Of a DNA stretch of 52,766 bases, positions 22,468-30,457 are shown one piece after another. Position 1 is the first letter of the stretch; each line of letters starts with the position of its first letter. The stretch is from DASVBE01 sp036375995. GTDB lineage: Bacteria; Actinomycetota; Actinomycetes; Streptosporangiales; Streptosporangiaceae. The notes beneath the pieces are model-generated. The model was not told where the DNA came from. It ran no database searches and saw nothing but the letters and a program-made list of their open reading frames with translations. The position numbers and the translations under genes were made by a program. Location: assembly GCA_036375995.1 (NCBI GenBank), contig DASVBE010000315.1, positions 1 through 52,766 of the forward strand, read 5' to 3'.

Positions 22468-23976
22468 TCAGCCCGGCAGTACGGCATGACGCGCTTTAGC
22501 CGGCTGGGAGGCGAGACTGGGTGGCTTCTGCCTATTCTGATGTACCGGCGTTGGTGCGTGACCCCGCTTCCGCACTGGCCGGACCCGGCCGGTGCCTGAC
22601 CACCTGATCAGCAGGACGGCCACCACGATGGCCACCCAGCAGGCACCCAGGGCGTAGCCTGCGAGCACGTCGGTCAGCCAGTGGGCGCCCAGGTAGATAC
22701 GGGAGGCGCCGACGATGAGCACGACCAGGGCGGCGGCGCTCCACAAGGCCGCCCGCCGTCGGGACGACAGCCCGGCGCCGAGCACGATGGCGAGCATCGT
22801 GTAGAAGGCGACGGATTGGGTGGCGTGCCCAGAGGGGAATGCGGCACCGGTGTAGTGCCCGATCCAGATCGCGGCGGGCGGCCGGGGCCGGCCGACCAGC
22901 GCCTTGCCGATGTCATACAGGGCGACCGCGCCGGTCACGGCCGCCGTCAGCAGCACCAGCGGCTGCCCGTCACGGCGCCGGATGACGAAATACAAGCCGA
23001 TCGCCAGCCCGGCGGGGATGATGACCGCGGTCGACCCAAGCCAGGTGAGCACCTGCAGGGCGCCGGTCAGCCACCCGGTGCGGTGGGCGACGACCCACAC
23101 GGTCACGTGCGGGTCGGCCAAGGCCGTGTCGTCGTGACCGGTCACGTCTTGGGTGAGGCCGCCGAAGGCCCAGGCGGCAAGCGCCCCGGCCGCGACCGTG
23201 AACGTCAGCCAAAAACCCCGGGGGCTGCGGGCATCCAGGCGGCGGCGCCCCCAGGCCACCTGTGCCGGGAACCGGTGACTGACCCAGGCCAGCGGAGGCA
23301 CCGCGGCCAGCCAGTCACCGGCGGCCTCAAGGCCCGGTGAGCGAGCCGCGAAGTGCCGCAAGAGCCTAGAGGCGATCAGGCCAGCCACGATGACGCCGAA
23401 CAGGATCAGCCCCGCCTGGCTTGCGACTTTCTCCACCCGATGGTAACTGGCCCCGGCTATGTAGCCGAGGACGGCGAACCCCGCCCCCCACAGCGTGCCG
23501 CCGGCCACGTTGTAGGCCAGGAAGGTTGGGTAGTGCACCTCCGAGATGCCGGCGAGGCCAGGCACCAGTACCCGAAGCGCCGCGGTGAAGCGCCCGAAGA
23601 ACACCGCGCTGCCCTTGCGCCGCTGCACGTAGGCCCGCGCCGAGTCCAGGTGCTTGTCCAAGTGCGTGCGGACCACCGGCAGCCGGCCGAGCGTGCCGTG
23701 CAGCAGATGGGTTCCCCAGCGGCGCCCGACCAGATAGCCCACCGAGTCCCCGATGATCGCGCCGGCGACCGCGGCAGCAATCACCGCCCACAGCGGCACT
23801 GTTCCCCGCGACGCCGCGACTCCGCCCAGGATGACCGCGACCTCGCCGGGAATGACGAACCCGACAAAGGCCGAGGCTTCCAGCGCCGGAAAGGCGAACA
23901 CCAGCACGAGAACCAGCCAGCCTGGCAGCGACAGGATACGGTCGGTGAAGCCCGCGGCCAGACTCACAGTTACCAT
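22468..23976 (-). CDS. DedA-family / PAP2 phosphatase fusion protein
   Basis: 502-residue membrane protein joining two lipid-carrier functions. Residues 1-210: DedA/VTT domain (FPALEASAFVGFVIPGEVAVILGG, FGRFTAALRVLVPGLAGIS), the family that includes undecaprenyl-phosphate translocases. Residues 255-460: PAP2 phosphatase with all three motifs, K358-x4-R363-P, P381-S-G-H384, and S425-R-x5-H432-x3-D. The pair suggests dephosphorylation of undecaprenyl pyrophosphate outside and flipping of the monophosphate back inside. The C-terminal tail is basic and hydrophilic. Start ATG 23976 with GGTGAG upstream. Downstream of uppP on the same strand (295-bp gap), so probably part of one envelope module. 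Confidence 0.9.
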   Translation of the reverse strand: MVTVSLAAGFTDRILSLPGWLVLVLVFAFPALEASAFVGFVIPGEVAVILGGVAASRGTVPLWAVIAAAVAGAIIGDSVGYLVGRRWGTHLLHGTLGRLPVVRTHLDKHLDSARAYVQRRKGSAVFFGRFTAALRVLVPGLAGISEVHYPTFLAYNVAGGTLWGAGFAVLGYIAGASYHRVEKVASQAGLILFGVIVAGLIASRLLRHFAARSPGLEAAGDWLAAVPPLAWVSHRFPAQVAWGRRRLDARSPRGFWLTFTVAAGALAAWAFGGLTQDVTGHDDTALADPHVTVWVVAHRTGWLTGALQVLTWLGSTAVIIPAGLAIGLYFVIRRRDGQPLVLLTAAVTGAVALYDIGKALVGRPRPPAAIWIGHYTGAAFPSGHATQSVAFYTMLAIVLGAGLSSRRRAALWSAAALVVLIVGASRIYLGAHWLTDVLAGYALGACWVAIVVAVLLIRWSGTGRVRPVRKRGHAPTPVHQNRQKPPSLASQPAKARHAVLPG

Positions 23977-24271
23977 CGCCGCTCACCCCGGCCAGGAAAC
24001 GCGGGCCACCGCGGCCGGGCGGCCTGTGCCAGGACCCGTTCCGCTTGGCGTGCCAGCACCACCTGCGGCCCGGGCCCAGGCCGCAGGCGCAATCAGGCCG
24101 TGCCCGGTCACTAGAACCCGCCGTGCCTTCGTCCCCCATGGCGGACCTCGCCGAGCTCGCGGCCGCCTCGGCCGTTCCCATGGTCCGTCCCCGCTGCCCC
24201 GACGGGGTGCTGGCGGCCGGGCGGGCGAAGCCGGCCGGGGTGGCGGTGGCGGTGGCGACGACTGTGGCGAT
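23977..24271. other. Gap between uppP and the DedA-PAP2 gene
   Basis: About 295 bp between two same-strand genes. No frame shows family signatures and I see no strong hairpin. It may hold a second promoter for the fusion gene or simply be a long spacer. Confidence 0.4.
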
Positions 24272-25396
24272 TCACAGGAACCGGAGCATGCTCAGTGCGC
24301 CGAAGACCAGGCAGTAGATGGCGAATGGGGTCAGGGTGCGGGTCTGGAACCAGCGGACGAGGAACCGGACGGACAGGTAGGCGGCGATGGCGCAGACGAT
24401 GACGCCGAGGATCACCTGGCCGTGGATGTGTGCTCCGGCCGTGCCGAACAGCGAAGGGACCTTGAGCACGCCGGCTGCGAGGATGACCGGGGTGGCGAGC
24501 AGGAAGGCGAACCGGGCGGCGTCTTCGTGGTCCAGGCCGCGCCACAGGCCGCCGGCCATGGTGATGCCGGACCGGCTGATCCCCGCCAGGAGCGCAAGGA
24601 TCTGCGTGGCTCCGATCGCCACGGCATTGACGTAGGAGAGCTGGGCGAGGCGGGCATCGGAGCGTTCGGCGTCGTCGATGTCGGTACGCTCTCGTCCCTC
24701 GGCCGGCTTGCGGTGTGAGTGCCGCGCCGCACCGCCCTGGGCGGGATGCGGGACAGTCGCGTACTCCGGTCCGCCGGGATAACCAGGAACCGTTGCCTGC
24801 GCTTCGGGCGCGGAGGCAGCCGTCGTGGGCCGGCCGGACGCGAGTTCCGGGCCCGGGCTGCCCGCTGCGTCCTGGGCGCCTGCCTGCCTGCGGCGGACCG
24901 CCGACCGGCGCATTGCCTCGGCGGCGAGCAGGATCAGGCCATTGATGAACAGCAGAACCGCGGCGGCGGCGGGCTTGGCGAACAGGATGCGGAAGGTGTG
25001 CTCAAGAGCGACGCCGACCAGACCCACCGGAATCGTGGCGAGGACAATCAGCCAGGCGAGGCGTTCGTCTTTGTCTGACACGGCGAGCCTCAGCCGCCGC
25101 TCGTTGAGGGTCAGCCTCAGGCTTGCGGGCAGGCTGCGGAAGAACCCGCGGATGATCCGAACCCAGTCGGTGCGGAAGAACCACAGCAGCGCCAGCGCTG
25201 TCGCGCAGTGCAGCGCCACGATATAGGCCAGGTAGAACGAGCTCTCGCTGTCCGCCTGGGAGGATTGGCTGACCATGGTTTGCCAGCTGCCCCCGAGCCA
25301 GGCCGGAACCAGGACCGAGTGCCCCAGGCTGGAGATGGGGAACAGCTCGGTCACGCCCTGGATGAGGGCGATCACGAACGCTTGCAGGTAGGTCAT
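24272..25396 (-). CDS. uppP: Undecaprenyl-diphosphate phosphatase UppP/BacA
   Basis: Integral membrane enzyme that recycles undecaprenyl pyrophosphate for peptidoglycan and glycan synthesis; extra copies give bacitracin resistance. Seen: motif QGVTELFPISSLGHSVL (residues 13-29; the usual Leu before PISS is Phe) and GISRSG (272-277). 374 residues, about 90 longer than usual because of a hydrophilic loop (about 162-248, rich in Ala, Pro, Gly, His) between membrane segments. Start ATG 25396. Divergent from the BlaI gene, with two BlaI-like palindromes in the shared 154-bp gap, so it is probably repressed by BlaI. Confidence 0.92.
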   Translation of the reverse strand: MTYLQAFVIALIQGVTELFPISSLGHSVLVPAWLGGSWQTMVSQSSQADSESSFYLAYIVALHCATALALLWFFRTDWVRIIRGFFRSLPASLRLTLNERRLRLAVSDKDERLAWLIVLATIPVGLVGVALEHTFRILFAKPAAAAVLLFINGLILLAAEAMRRSAVRRRQAGAQDAAGSPGPELASGRPTTAASAPEAQATVPGYPGGPEYATVPHPAQGGAARHSHRKPAEGRERTDIDDAERSDARLAQLSYVNAVAIGATQILALLAGISRSGITMAGGLWRGLDHEDAARFAFLLATPVILAAGVLKVPSLFGTAGAHIHGQVILGVIVCAIAAYLSVRFLVRWFQTRTLTPFAIYCLVFGALSMLRFL

Positions 25397-25483
25397 CGTC
25401 GGAGGCGTCCTTCACGTATGACGGCTGGCCGTCCGCATGTCGGGGGTGGTGCCGGGGTGGCACACTGTCAGCGGGCCAGAAGA

Positions 25484-25518
25484 TCTACATCTGCATAGAA
25501 GTTCTACAGATATGTAGA
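25484..25518. promoter_or_regulatory. Two BlaI-like operator palindromes between uppP and blaI
   Basis: Site 2, TCTACA-GATA-TGTAGA (25503-25518), is a perfect 6-bp dyad with the TACA/TGTA half-sites known for BlaI/MecI operators. Site 1, TCTACA-TCTG-CATAGA (25484-25499), matches with one mismatch per dyad. Centres are 19 bp apart (about two helical turns), 33-67 nt before blaI and 88-122 nt before uppP. Confidence 0.75.
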
Positions 25519-25550
25519 TACTAGGGGAGCCGCGGAGAGGACGCTGGGTG

Positions 25551-25937
25551 ATGCGGGAAAGTGCGGGCCTGCCCGGCGGGGACGCTGGGCGGCGCGCGGC
25601 CGGTGAGCTGGAGGCGGCGGTGCTTGCGGTCCTGCAGGCAGCTGGATCGCCGCTGCCTGCCGGTGAGGTCCGCGACAGGCTGGGCGGTGACCTGGCCTAC
25701 ACCACGGTGGTGACGATCTTGTCCCGGCTGCACGACAAGGGAGTCCTGGACCGGCGCAAGGCCGGGCGGGCATTCCTGTACGCGCCCGTAAGCGATGAAC
25801 CGGGATTGGCGGCGCGGCGGCTAGCGCGGATGCTGGATGCTCAGCCGGACCGGGAGGCGGTGCTAGCACGGTTCGTCTCCAGCCTGTCGGGTGAGGATGA
25901 GGAGCTGCTGCGCCGAATGCTGGGCGAGGGTGGGTAA
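25551..25937 (+). CDS. BlaI/MecI-family repressor
   Basis: 128-residue winged-helix repressor. Seen: GELEAAVLAVLQAAGSPLPAGEVRDRL...LAYTTVVTILSRLHDKGVLDRRKAGRAFLYAPV, the characteristic BlaI DNA-binding domain, followed by a dimerisation helix region (ARFVSSLSGEDEELLRRML). In known systems it is cleaved or released on a signal from an M56 metalloprotease. ATG 25551 chosen; GTG 25548 directly precedes it, and GGAGAGG lies 7-10 nt upstream. Followed 14 nt later by its M56 peptidase partner, with BlaI-like sites in its own promoter, consistent with autoregulation. Confidence 0.92.
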   Translation: MRESAGLPGGDAGRRAAGELEAAVLAVLQAAGSPLPAGEVRDRLGGDLAYTTVVTILSRLHDKGVLDRRKAGRAFLYAPVSDEPGLAARRLARMLDAQPDREAVLARFVSSLSGEDEELLRRMLGEGG

Positions 25938-25951
25938 CCGGAGAGTTCTCG

Positions 25952-26905
25952 ATGCACCTGGCGGTTTACCTTCCCCTGCTGATGCCGCTGCTGGCCGCGG
26001 TGGCGGCCCGGCCGCTGTCCGAGCGGCTGCCGCCCGTGGCCGCGACCTGGCTGCTGGCGGTCAGCGCGGTGGCGCTTGCGCTGGCCAGCAGTGCGGTGCT
26101 GGGAATGCTCGCGCTGACCGCCCTGGTCCGCATCCCTCTGGTGGAGTCGCTCGGGGGCCTGTCCGGGCCGGTGATCAGCGCCGGGGACCCGGCCTCGGTG
26201 CCCGTCGCGATCGCTGCGGGAACGCTGCTGGCGGTGGCGGCGACGATGGCGTGCCACGCCCTGTGGAGGCGGGGCGCTGCCCTGGTGGCGGCGGGCCGGG
26301 CGGCCCATCGCCTGCCCGGCTGGGGTCAGGTGGTAGTGATCGACGACGAGAGCGCCGATGCTTACACACTGCCCGGCATACCATGCCGGATCGTGGTCAC
26401 CGCTGGCATGCTGCGAGCTTTGACCGAGCCGGAGCGCCAGGTGCTGCTGGCTCACGAGCGCGCCCACGCCTCGGGCCTGCACTATCTGTTCACCACCGTT
26501 TCGCGGCTGGCTGCCGCGGCTAACCCGCTGCTGCGCCCGGTCGCTTCCGCGATCGGCTACACCGTAGAGCGGTGGGCCGACGAACGTGCCGCCTTGGTCG
26601 CCGGGGACCGGGAGCTGGCTGCCCGCGCTATCGCCCACGCTGCCCTTGCCGCCTCTGCGGCCCCTCCCCGGCGGCCCGCATCGGCAACCGCCGTGCTGGG
26701 CGCCGTCAGCCGGCCGGCCCGCAGACGGTCGGCGGGGCCCGTGCCGCGGCGAGTTGCCGCCCTGCTGTGCCAGCCGCCGCAGCCTCAGCTCCTGATGTTC
26801 GCGGCACTGATCGTGCTGGTTGCCGCGTCGGGCGTGTCCGCCCTGGAAGCCGCCAATGACCTGCACTCGCTGATCGCTGCCGCGCGCGCCGCCGGAGCCT
26901 CCTGA
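25952..26905 (+). CDS. M56-family membrane metallopeptidase (short BlaR1-like)
   Basis: 317-residue membrane protease. Seen: N-terminal membrane helices (about 3-20, 32-58, 78-103), the zinc motif H168-E-R-A-H172 in LLAHERAHASG, a downstream Glu206 in TVERWADERAA, and a last membrane segment near 282-300. It has no C-terminal penicillin-binding sensor domain, unlike staphylococcal BlaR1, and resembles the short M56 proteins paired with BlaI in actinobacteria. Presumed role: sense envelope stress and inactivate the BlaI protein from the preceding gene. GGAGAG lies 6 nt before the ATG. The signal is unknown. Confidence 0.9.
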   Translation: MHLAVYLPLLMPLLAAVAARPLSERLPPVAATWLLAVSAVALALASSAVLGMLALTALVRIPLVESLGGLSGPVISAGDPASVPVAIAAGTLLAVAATMACHALWRRGAALVAAGRAAHRLPGWGQVVVIDDESADAYTLPGIPCRIVVTAGMLRALTEPERQVLLAHERAHASGLHYLFTTVSRLAAAANPLLRPVASAIGYTVERWADERAALVAGDRELAARAIAHAALAASAAPPRRPASATAVLGAVSRPARRRSAGPVPRRVAALLCQPPQPQLLMFAALIVLVAASGVSALEAANDLHSLIAAARAAGAS

Positions 26906-27090
26906 TCAGGAGGGCGCCGGCAAGCCTCGCCGTTTCAGCGCCGTTTCAGGCCTCCTGCTTAGCGTTCTGGCAGATCCCGCTCGGGCGGGACGCCAGTAAC
27001 ACCCGCCCGGCAGTCACCAAGCCCTCCCCAGCCGGCCGCCCCTAGCTCCCGTCCGGCTGGGGAGCCCCATGCCGGTGCGATGATGGCCAG

Positions 27091-28635
27091 GTGCCTACGT
27101 TGACGGATCTGGTCCGCGAGCATGCGGACCTGAGTGAGGGGGGCCTGGAGTGGCTGCATGCGCTGGTGTCGGACTGGCAGCTGCTGGCCGACCTCTCGTT
27201 TGCGGACCTCGTGCTGTGGGCGCCGCGCCGCGGCGGCCAGGGCTGGGTGGCGCTGGCCCAGATGCGCCCCACCACCGGGCCCACCGCGTTCCCCGACGAC
27301 GTCGTCGGCACCGTTCTCCCGGCGGGCAGGCGGCCGTTCCTTGACGTCGCCTACGCCGAGCGCAGGATCTGCCGCGAAGGCGACCCTGAGTGGATGCACG
27401 GCGTCCCGGTGCGGCACGAGACGATCCCGGTCCCGCACGGCGGCCGGGTCATCGCCGTGGTCGAAAGATCCACGAACCTGAGCTCGGCCCGCACCCCCAG
27501 CCGGATGGAGCTGACCTACGTCGGCGCCGCCGACGACCTGGCCCAGATGGTCGCGTCCGGCATGTTCCCGCGGCCCGGGGAGGCGCCCGCCCTGGTCCGG
27601 TCCCCCCGGGTGGGCGACGGCCTCCTGCGGCTCGGCCGCTCCGGCAAGGTCATCTACGCCAGCCCCAACGCGCTGTCGGCCTACCGGCGGCTCGGGCTGA
27701 CCGCCGATCTGGTCGGGGCCGAGCTCGGCCCGCTAACGGCCAGGCTGTGCTCGGGCAACCAGCCCCGCGACGACTCGCTGATGGTCACCGCGAGCGGCCG
27801 GGCCGCGCGGGAAGCCGAGATCGAGGGCAACGGCTCGGTCGTGCAGCTCCGCGCGATCCCGCTGGTGGTCGCCGGATCGCGGGCCGGCGCCCTGGTTCTC
27901 CTCCGCGACGTGACCGAGCTCAGGCACCGCGAGCGCGAGCTGATCACCAAGGACGCCACGATCCGGGAGATCCACCACCGGGTGAAGAACAACCTCCAGA
28001 CGGTCGCCGCGCTCCTCCGCCTCCAGGCCCGGCGGATGCAGGAGCCCGGCGCAAGGATCGCCCTGGAGGAAGCCGTGCGCCGGGTCGGGTCGATCGCCCT
28101 GGTGCACGAAACGCTGTCCCAGGCGCCGGAGGAGGTCGTCGAGTTCGACGAGGTGGCCGGCCGGGTCGTGATGATGTCCCGCGAGGTCTCGACCGCCGAG
28201 GGCAGCGTGGTCCCGGTGCTGACCGGGAGCTTCGGGAAGCTGTCCGGAGCGGTGGCCACGCCGCTCGCGCTGGTGCTCACCGAGCTGCTGCAGAACGCCC
28301 TGCAGCACGGGCTGTCCAAGATCCCCGGCCGGTTCGGCCCCGGCCGCCTGGAGGTCAGCGCCCGCCGGCGGCCCGGCCAGCTGACCGTGACCGTGGCCGA
28401 CAACGGCGCCGGGCTGCCGCCGGACTTCGACCTGGAATCCTCGGCCAGCCTCGGCCTGCAGATCGTGCGCACGCTGGTGGTCGCCGAGCTTGGCGGCCGG
28501 CTGGAGATCACGCCCCGCCCGGGCGGAGGCACGATCGTCATGGTGGACCTGCCGATGGATCCGGCCGCCGCCGCCCAGCCCGCCGATGAGCAGGACAGCC
28601 TCGGCCTCAGCCAGCCGTTCGTGAACTACGGCTGA
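27091..28635 (+). CDS. pdtaS: Sensor histidine kinase PdtaS
   Basis: Cytosolic two-component sensor that acts on the antiterminator PdtaR. Seen: N-terminal GAF-like domain (about 1-150), a PAS-like domain (about 165-285), then a HisKA_2-type H-box TIREIHHRVKNNLQTVAALLRLQ (phospho-acceptor His in the 295-296 pair) and an HATPase domain with the N-box LTELLQNALQHG and G-box VADNGAGLPPDF. 514 residues. Start GTG 27091. Convergent with whiB1, the same arrangement as M. tuberculosis Rv3220c/Rv3219. The regulator PdtaR is not in this window. Confidence 0.93.
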   Translation: MPTLTDLVREHADLSEGGLEWLHALVSDWQLLADLSFADLVLWAPRRGGQGWVALAQMRPTTGPTAFPDDVVGTVLPAGRRPFLDVAYAERRICREGDPEWMHGVPVRHETIPVPHGGRVIAVVERSTNLSSARTPSRMELTYVGAADDLAQMVASGMFPRPGEAPALVRSPRVGDGLLRLGRSGKVIYASPNALSAYRRLGLTADLVGAELGPLTARLCSGNQPRDDSLMVTASGRAAREAEIEGNGSVVQLRAIPLVVAGSRAGALVLLRDVTELRHRERELITKDATIREIHHRVKNNLQTVAALLRLQARRMQEPGARIALEEAVRRVGSIALVHETLSQAPEEVVEFDEVAGRVVMMSREVSTAEGSVVPVLTGSFGKLSGAVATPLALVLTELLQNALQHGLSKIPGRFGPGRLEVSARRRPGQLTVTVADNGAGLPPDFDLESSASLGLQIVRTLVVAELGGRLEITPRPGGGTIVMVDLPMDPAAAAQPADEQDSLGLSQPFVNYG

Positions 28636-28693
28636 TACGGCTGACCCCCGCGGTACTCGGCCCGGCCAGCGCCGCCCCGGGGCGCCGCCTGCG

Positions 28694-28948
28694 TCAGACG
28701 TGCGCGCGGGCGCGGATGCGGGCGGTCCGGCGCTTGAGCGCCCGCCGCTCGTCCTCGCTCAGGCCGCCCCACACACCGGCGTCCTGGCCGCTCTCCAGGG
28801 CCCAGGCCAGGCACGGCTCCTGCACCGGGCAGCGCTTGCAGACCTGCTTGGCCTCGTCGATCTGATCCAGGGCCGGACCGGTGGTCCCGATCGGGAAGAA
28901 CAGCTCTGGATCCTCGTCTCGGCAGGCGGCATGGTGACGCCAGTCCAT
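28694..28948 (-). CDS. whiB1: Iron-sulfur transcription factor WhiB1
   Basis: 84-residue Wbl protein that binds a [4Fe-4S] cluster and partners with the primary sigma factor. Seen: the four cluster ligands Cys9, Cys37, Cys40 and Cys46, the turn motif GVWGG (58-62) and a basic C-terminal DNA-binding tail RRALKRRTARIRARAHV. Length and sequence match the WhiB1 orthologue group. Start ATG 28948 with GGAG 8 nt upstream. A CRP-like site lies upstream (29012-29027), as known for mycobacterial whiB1. Confidence 0.95.
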   Translation of the reverse strand: MDWRHHAACRDEDPELFFPIGTTGPALDQIDEAKQVCKRCPVQEPCLAWALESGQDAGVWGGLSEDERRALKRRTARIRARAHV

Positions 28949-29011
28949 GAGGTCCACTCCTCTGTGCGGGCGGAGCCGTGGCCAGGGGCCCGTCACCGCT
29001 AATATCGCGCT

Positions 29012-29027
29012 TGTGAAGAATTTCACG
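29012..29027. promoter_or_regulatory. CRP/cAMP-receptor-like site upstream of whiB1
   Basis: TGTGA-AGAATT-TCACG matches the CRP consensus TGTGA-N6-TCACA at all positions but the last. It is 64-79 nt upstream of the whiB1 start and just upstream of, or overlapping, the -35 position of the likely promoter. Confidence 0.55.
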
Positions 29028-29128
29028 AGCTAGGCCGTAAACCCGGGCCAGGTTTCCCCGGCCCAAGCTCAAATCATCAATTGTCGCGCGGGACTTTCGT
29101 CCCGTTCAGTTCCCAGGACTACTCGCCC

Positions 29129-29148
29129 CTGAACCGTGTTCAGTGAAC
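29129..29148. promoter_or_regulatory. Overlapping palindromes
   Basis: CTGAAC-CGT-GTTCAG (29129-29143) overlaps GTTCA-G-TGAAC (29138-29148), giving three alternating GAAC/GTTC half-sites. Possible binding site for an unknown dimeric regulator, about 190 nt upstream of whiB1. Confidence 0.3.
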
Positions 29149-29476
29149 CCGGCTCACAGGCTGGGGCGCGTGGCTGGTGCGGCTCCCCCGGGAGCGATAC
29201 AAGCCTCTCAAGCCCCCCCGACCCACCGCAAGGGTCTGGGGCAAAGGTTCGCCTGGATTTCGATGTCAGATGAGTCACATTTTGCGGGCGTGCCGCAGCG
29301 GCTTTGCCGCCGGGCCCTAAGCGCTTTGCCGCGAGTGCGCCAGCGCCCCCCGCCCGCCCGGCCGGACCGCCGCCCGCCCGGCCCGCACGCCCTGCTCCGC
29401 ACCAGGTCAGACCAGCGTCGCCGCGGCCGGCGGGGGGTTACCCAGCCCGCTGCCCATATCCGCGCACCCGCGTGTT

Positions 29477-30421
29477 TTAGAAAATGACCCGGATCGCTTC
29501 GGGAATGGACTCAAACAGCACCGATTCGTGTTCTCCCATGTACTCCCCGTCCACCTGGAAAGCCACCGGCCGATCGGCGGTGACCCGCACCCCCGGCTCG
29601 TCGTGCAGGCTGATCAGATGGCGGCCGCGCAGCGGCCGGTCGGACCCGGACAGCATCTGGCCGACCGCCCGGAGCGTGCCCGGCGTGCGCAGCGAGCGGA
29701 GCGCGATCACGTCAAGACCGGTATCGAAGCTGGCCTGCGGGCTGGTGTGCACCGGCCGCCGCCCGACGTAGGTCCACGGCGCGGTGTTGGACACGATGAC
29801 CAGGAAGACCGGGCCTTCCGGGGGGTGGCCGTCGCGGTGCAGCGTCAGCGCCGCGTGCCGCCGGTCGGTGACCTGGTAGAACTGGTGCACCGCGGTGCGT
29901 ATGTAGAGCCCGGGCGTGGCCGGCCGGCCCAGCGCCCGCTGTGCCTCGACCGCCCGGACCACCTCCGCGTCCAGGCCGAGCCCCGCGTTGAAGGCGAAGT
30001 ACTGGCCCATGGCCAGCCCGAGCCCGATGCGCCGCTGCTGGCCGGACGCCAGCGAGCCGATCACCTGCCCCACCGCGTCCACCGGGTCCGGGGGCAGCCC
30101 CAGCGCCCGGGTGAACACGTTCGCGCTGCCGCCCGGCAGCGGGGCGAACGCCGGCAGCAGGTCCGCCGTGGCGAGCCCGGCGGACCGCCCCGCGGCCATG
30201 ATCCCGTTGATCGCCTCGTTGGCGGTGCCGTCCCCGCCCAGCGTGAGCACCAGGCCGTAGCCGTCGGCCAGGGCCGCCCCGGCCAGCTTGGTGGCGTGGC
30301 CCCGGTACCGTGTTTCGGTAACCGACAGGTCCACTGCGGAGGACAGGGCCCGGGCGATAACATCCCGCCGCAGTCCCGTCGTCGAAGTGGCGCGTGGGTT
30401 GACGATCAGGAGGGCCCGCAC
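29477..30421 (-). CDS. Diacylglycerol kinase-family lipid kinase
   Basis: 314-residue soluble kinase of the DAGK/YegS/sphingosine-kinase fold. Seen: N-terminal LLIVNPRAT, nucleotide loop LTLGGDGTANEAINGI (near 60), APLPGGSANVFTRALGLP (near 93) and the C-terminal FQVDGEYMGE. It phosphorylates a lipid alcohol with ATP; the substrate is not deducible. Orthologous in position to M. tuberculosis Rv3218, beside whiB1. Start GTG 30421. Divergent from the small membrane protein gene, which begins 37 nt away. Confidence 0.9.
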   Translation of the reverse strand: MRALLIVNPRATSTTGLRRDVIARALSSAVDLSVTETRYRGHATKLAGAALADGYGLVLTLGGDGTANEAINGIMAAGRSAGLATADLLPAFAPLPGGSANVFTRALGLPPDPVDAVGQVIGSLASGQQRRIGLGLAMGQYFAFNAGLGLDAEVVRAVEAQRALGRPATPGLYIRTAVHQFYQVTDRRHAALTLHRDGHPPEGPVFLVIVSNTAPWTYVGRRPVHTSPQASFDTGLDVIALRSLRTPGTLRAVGQMLSGSDRPLRGRHLISLHDEPGVRVTADRPVAFQVDGEYMGEHESVLFESIPEAIRVIF

Positions 30422-30457
30422 CCGCCCAGGGTAGCGACCGCGAACAGGAGCGCCGGA

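Larger units (their letters stand above)
28949..29476. other. Long upstream region of whiB1
   Basis: About 530 bp without a supported gene. It contains a probable -10 on the minus strand (TATTAG near 29004-28999), the CRP-like site at 29012, a small hairpin CGGGAC-TTTC-GTCCCG (29089-29104) and overlapping palindromes at 29129-29148. The remainder up to the lipid kinase stop is GC-rich with no clear signal. Confidence 0.5.

Noticed and set aside
22393..22599. Plus-strand 68-codon frame after the recombinase relic
   Set aside because: Overlaps the 3' end of the DedA-PAP2 gene antisense and shows no motif.
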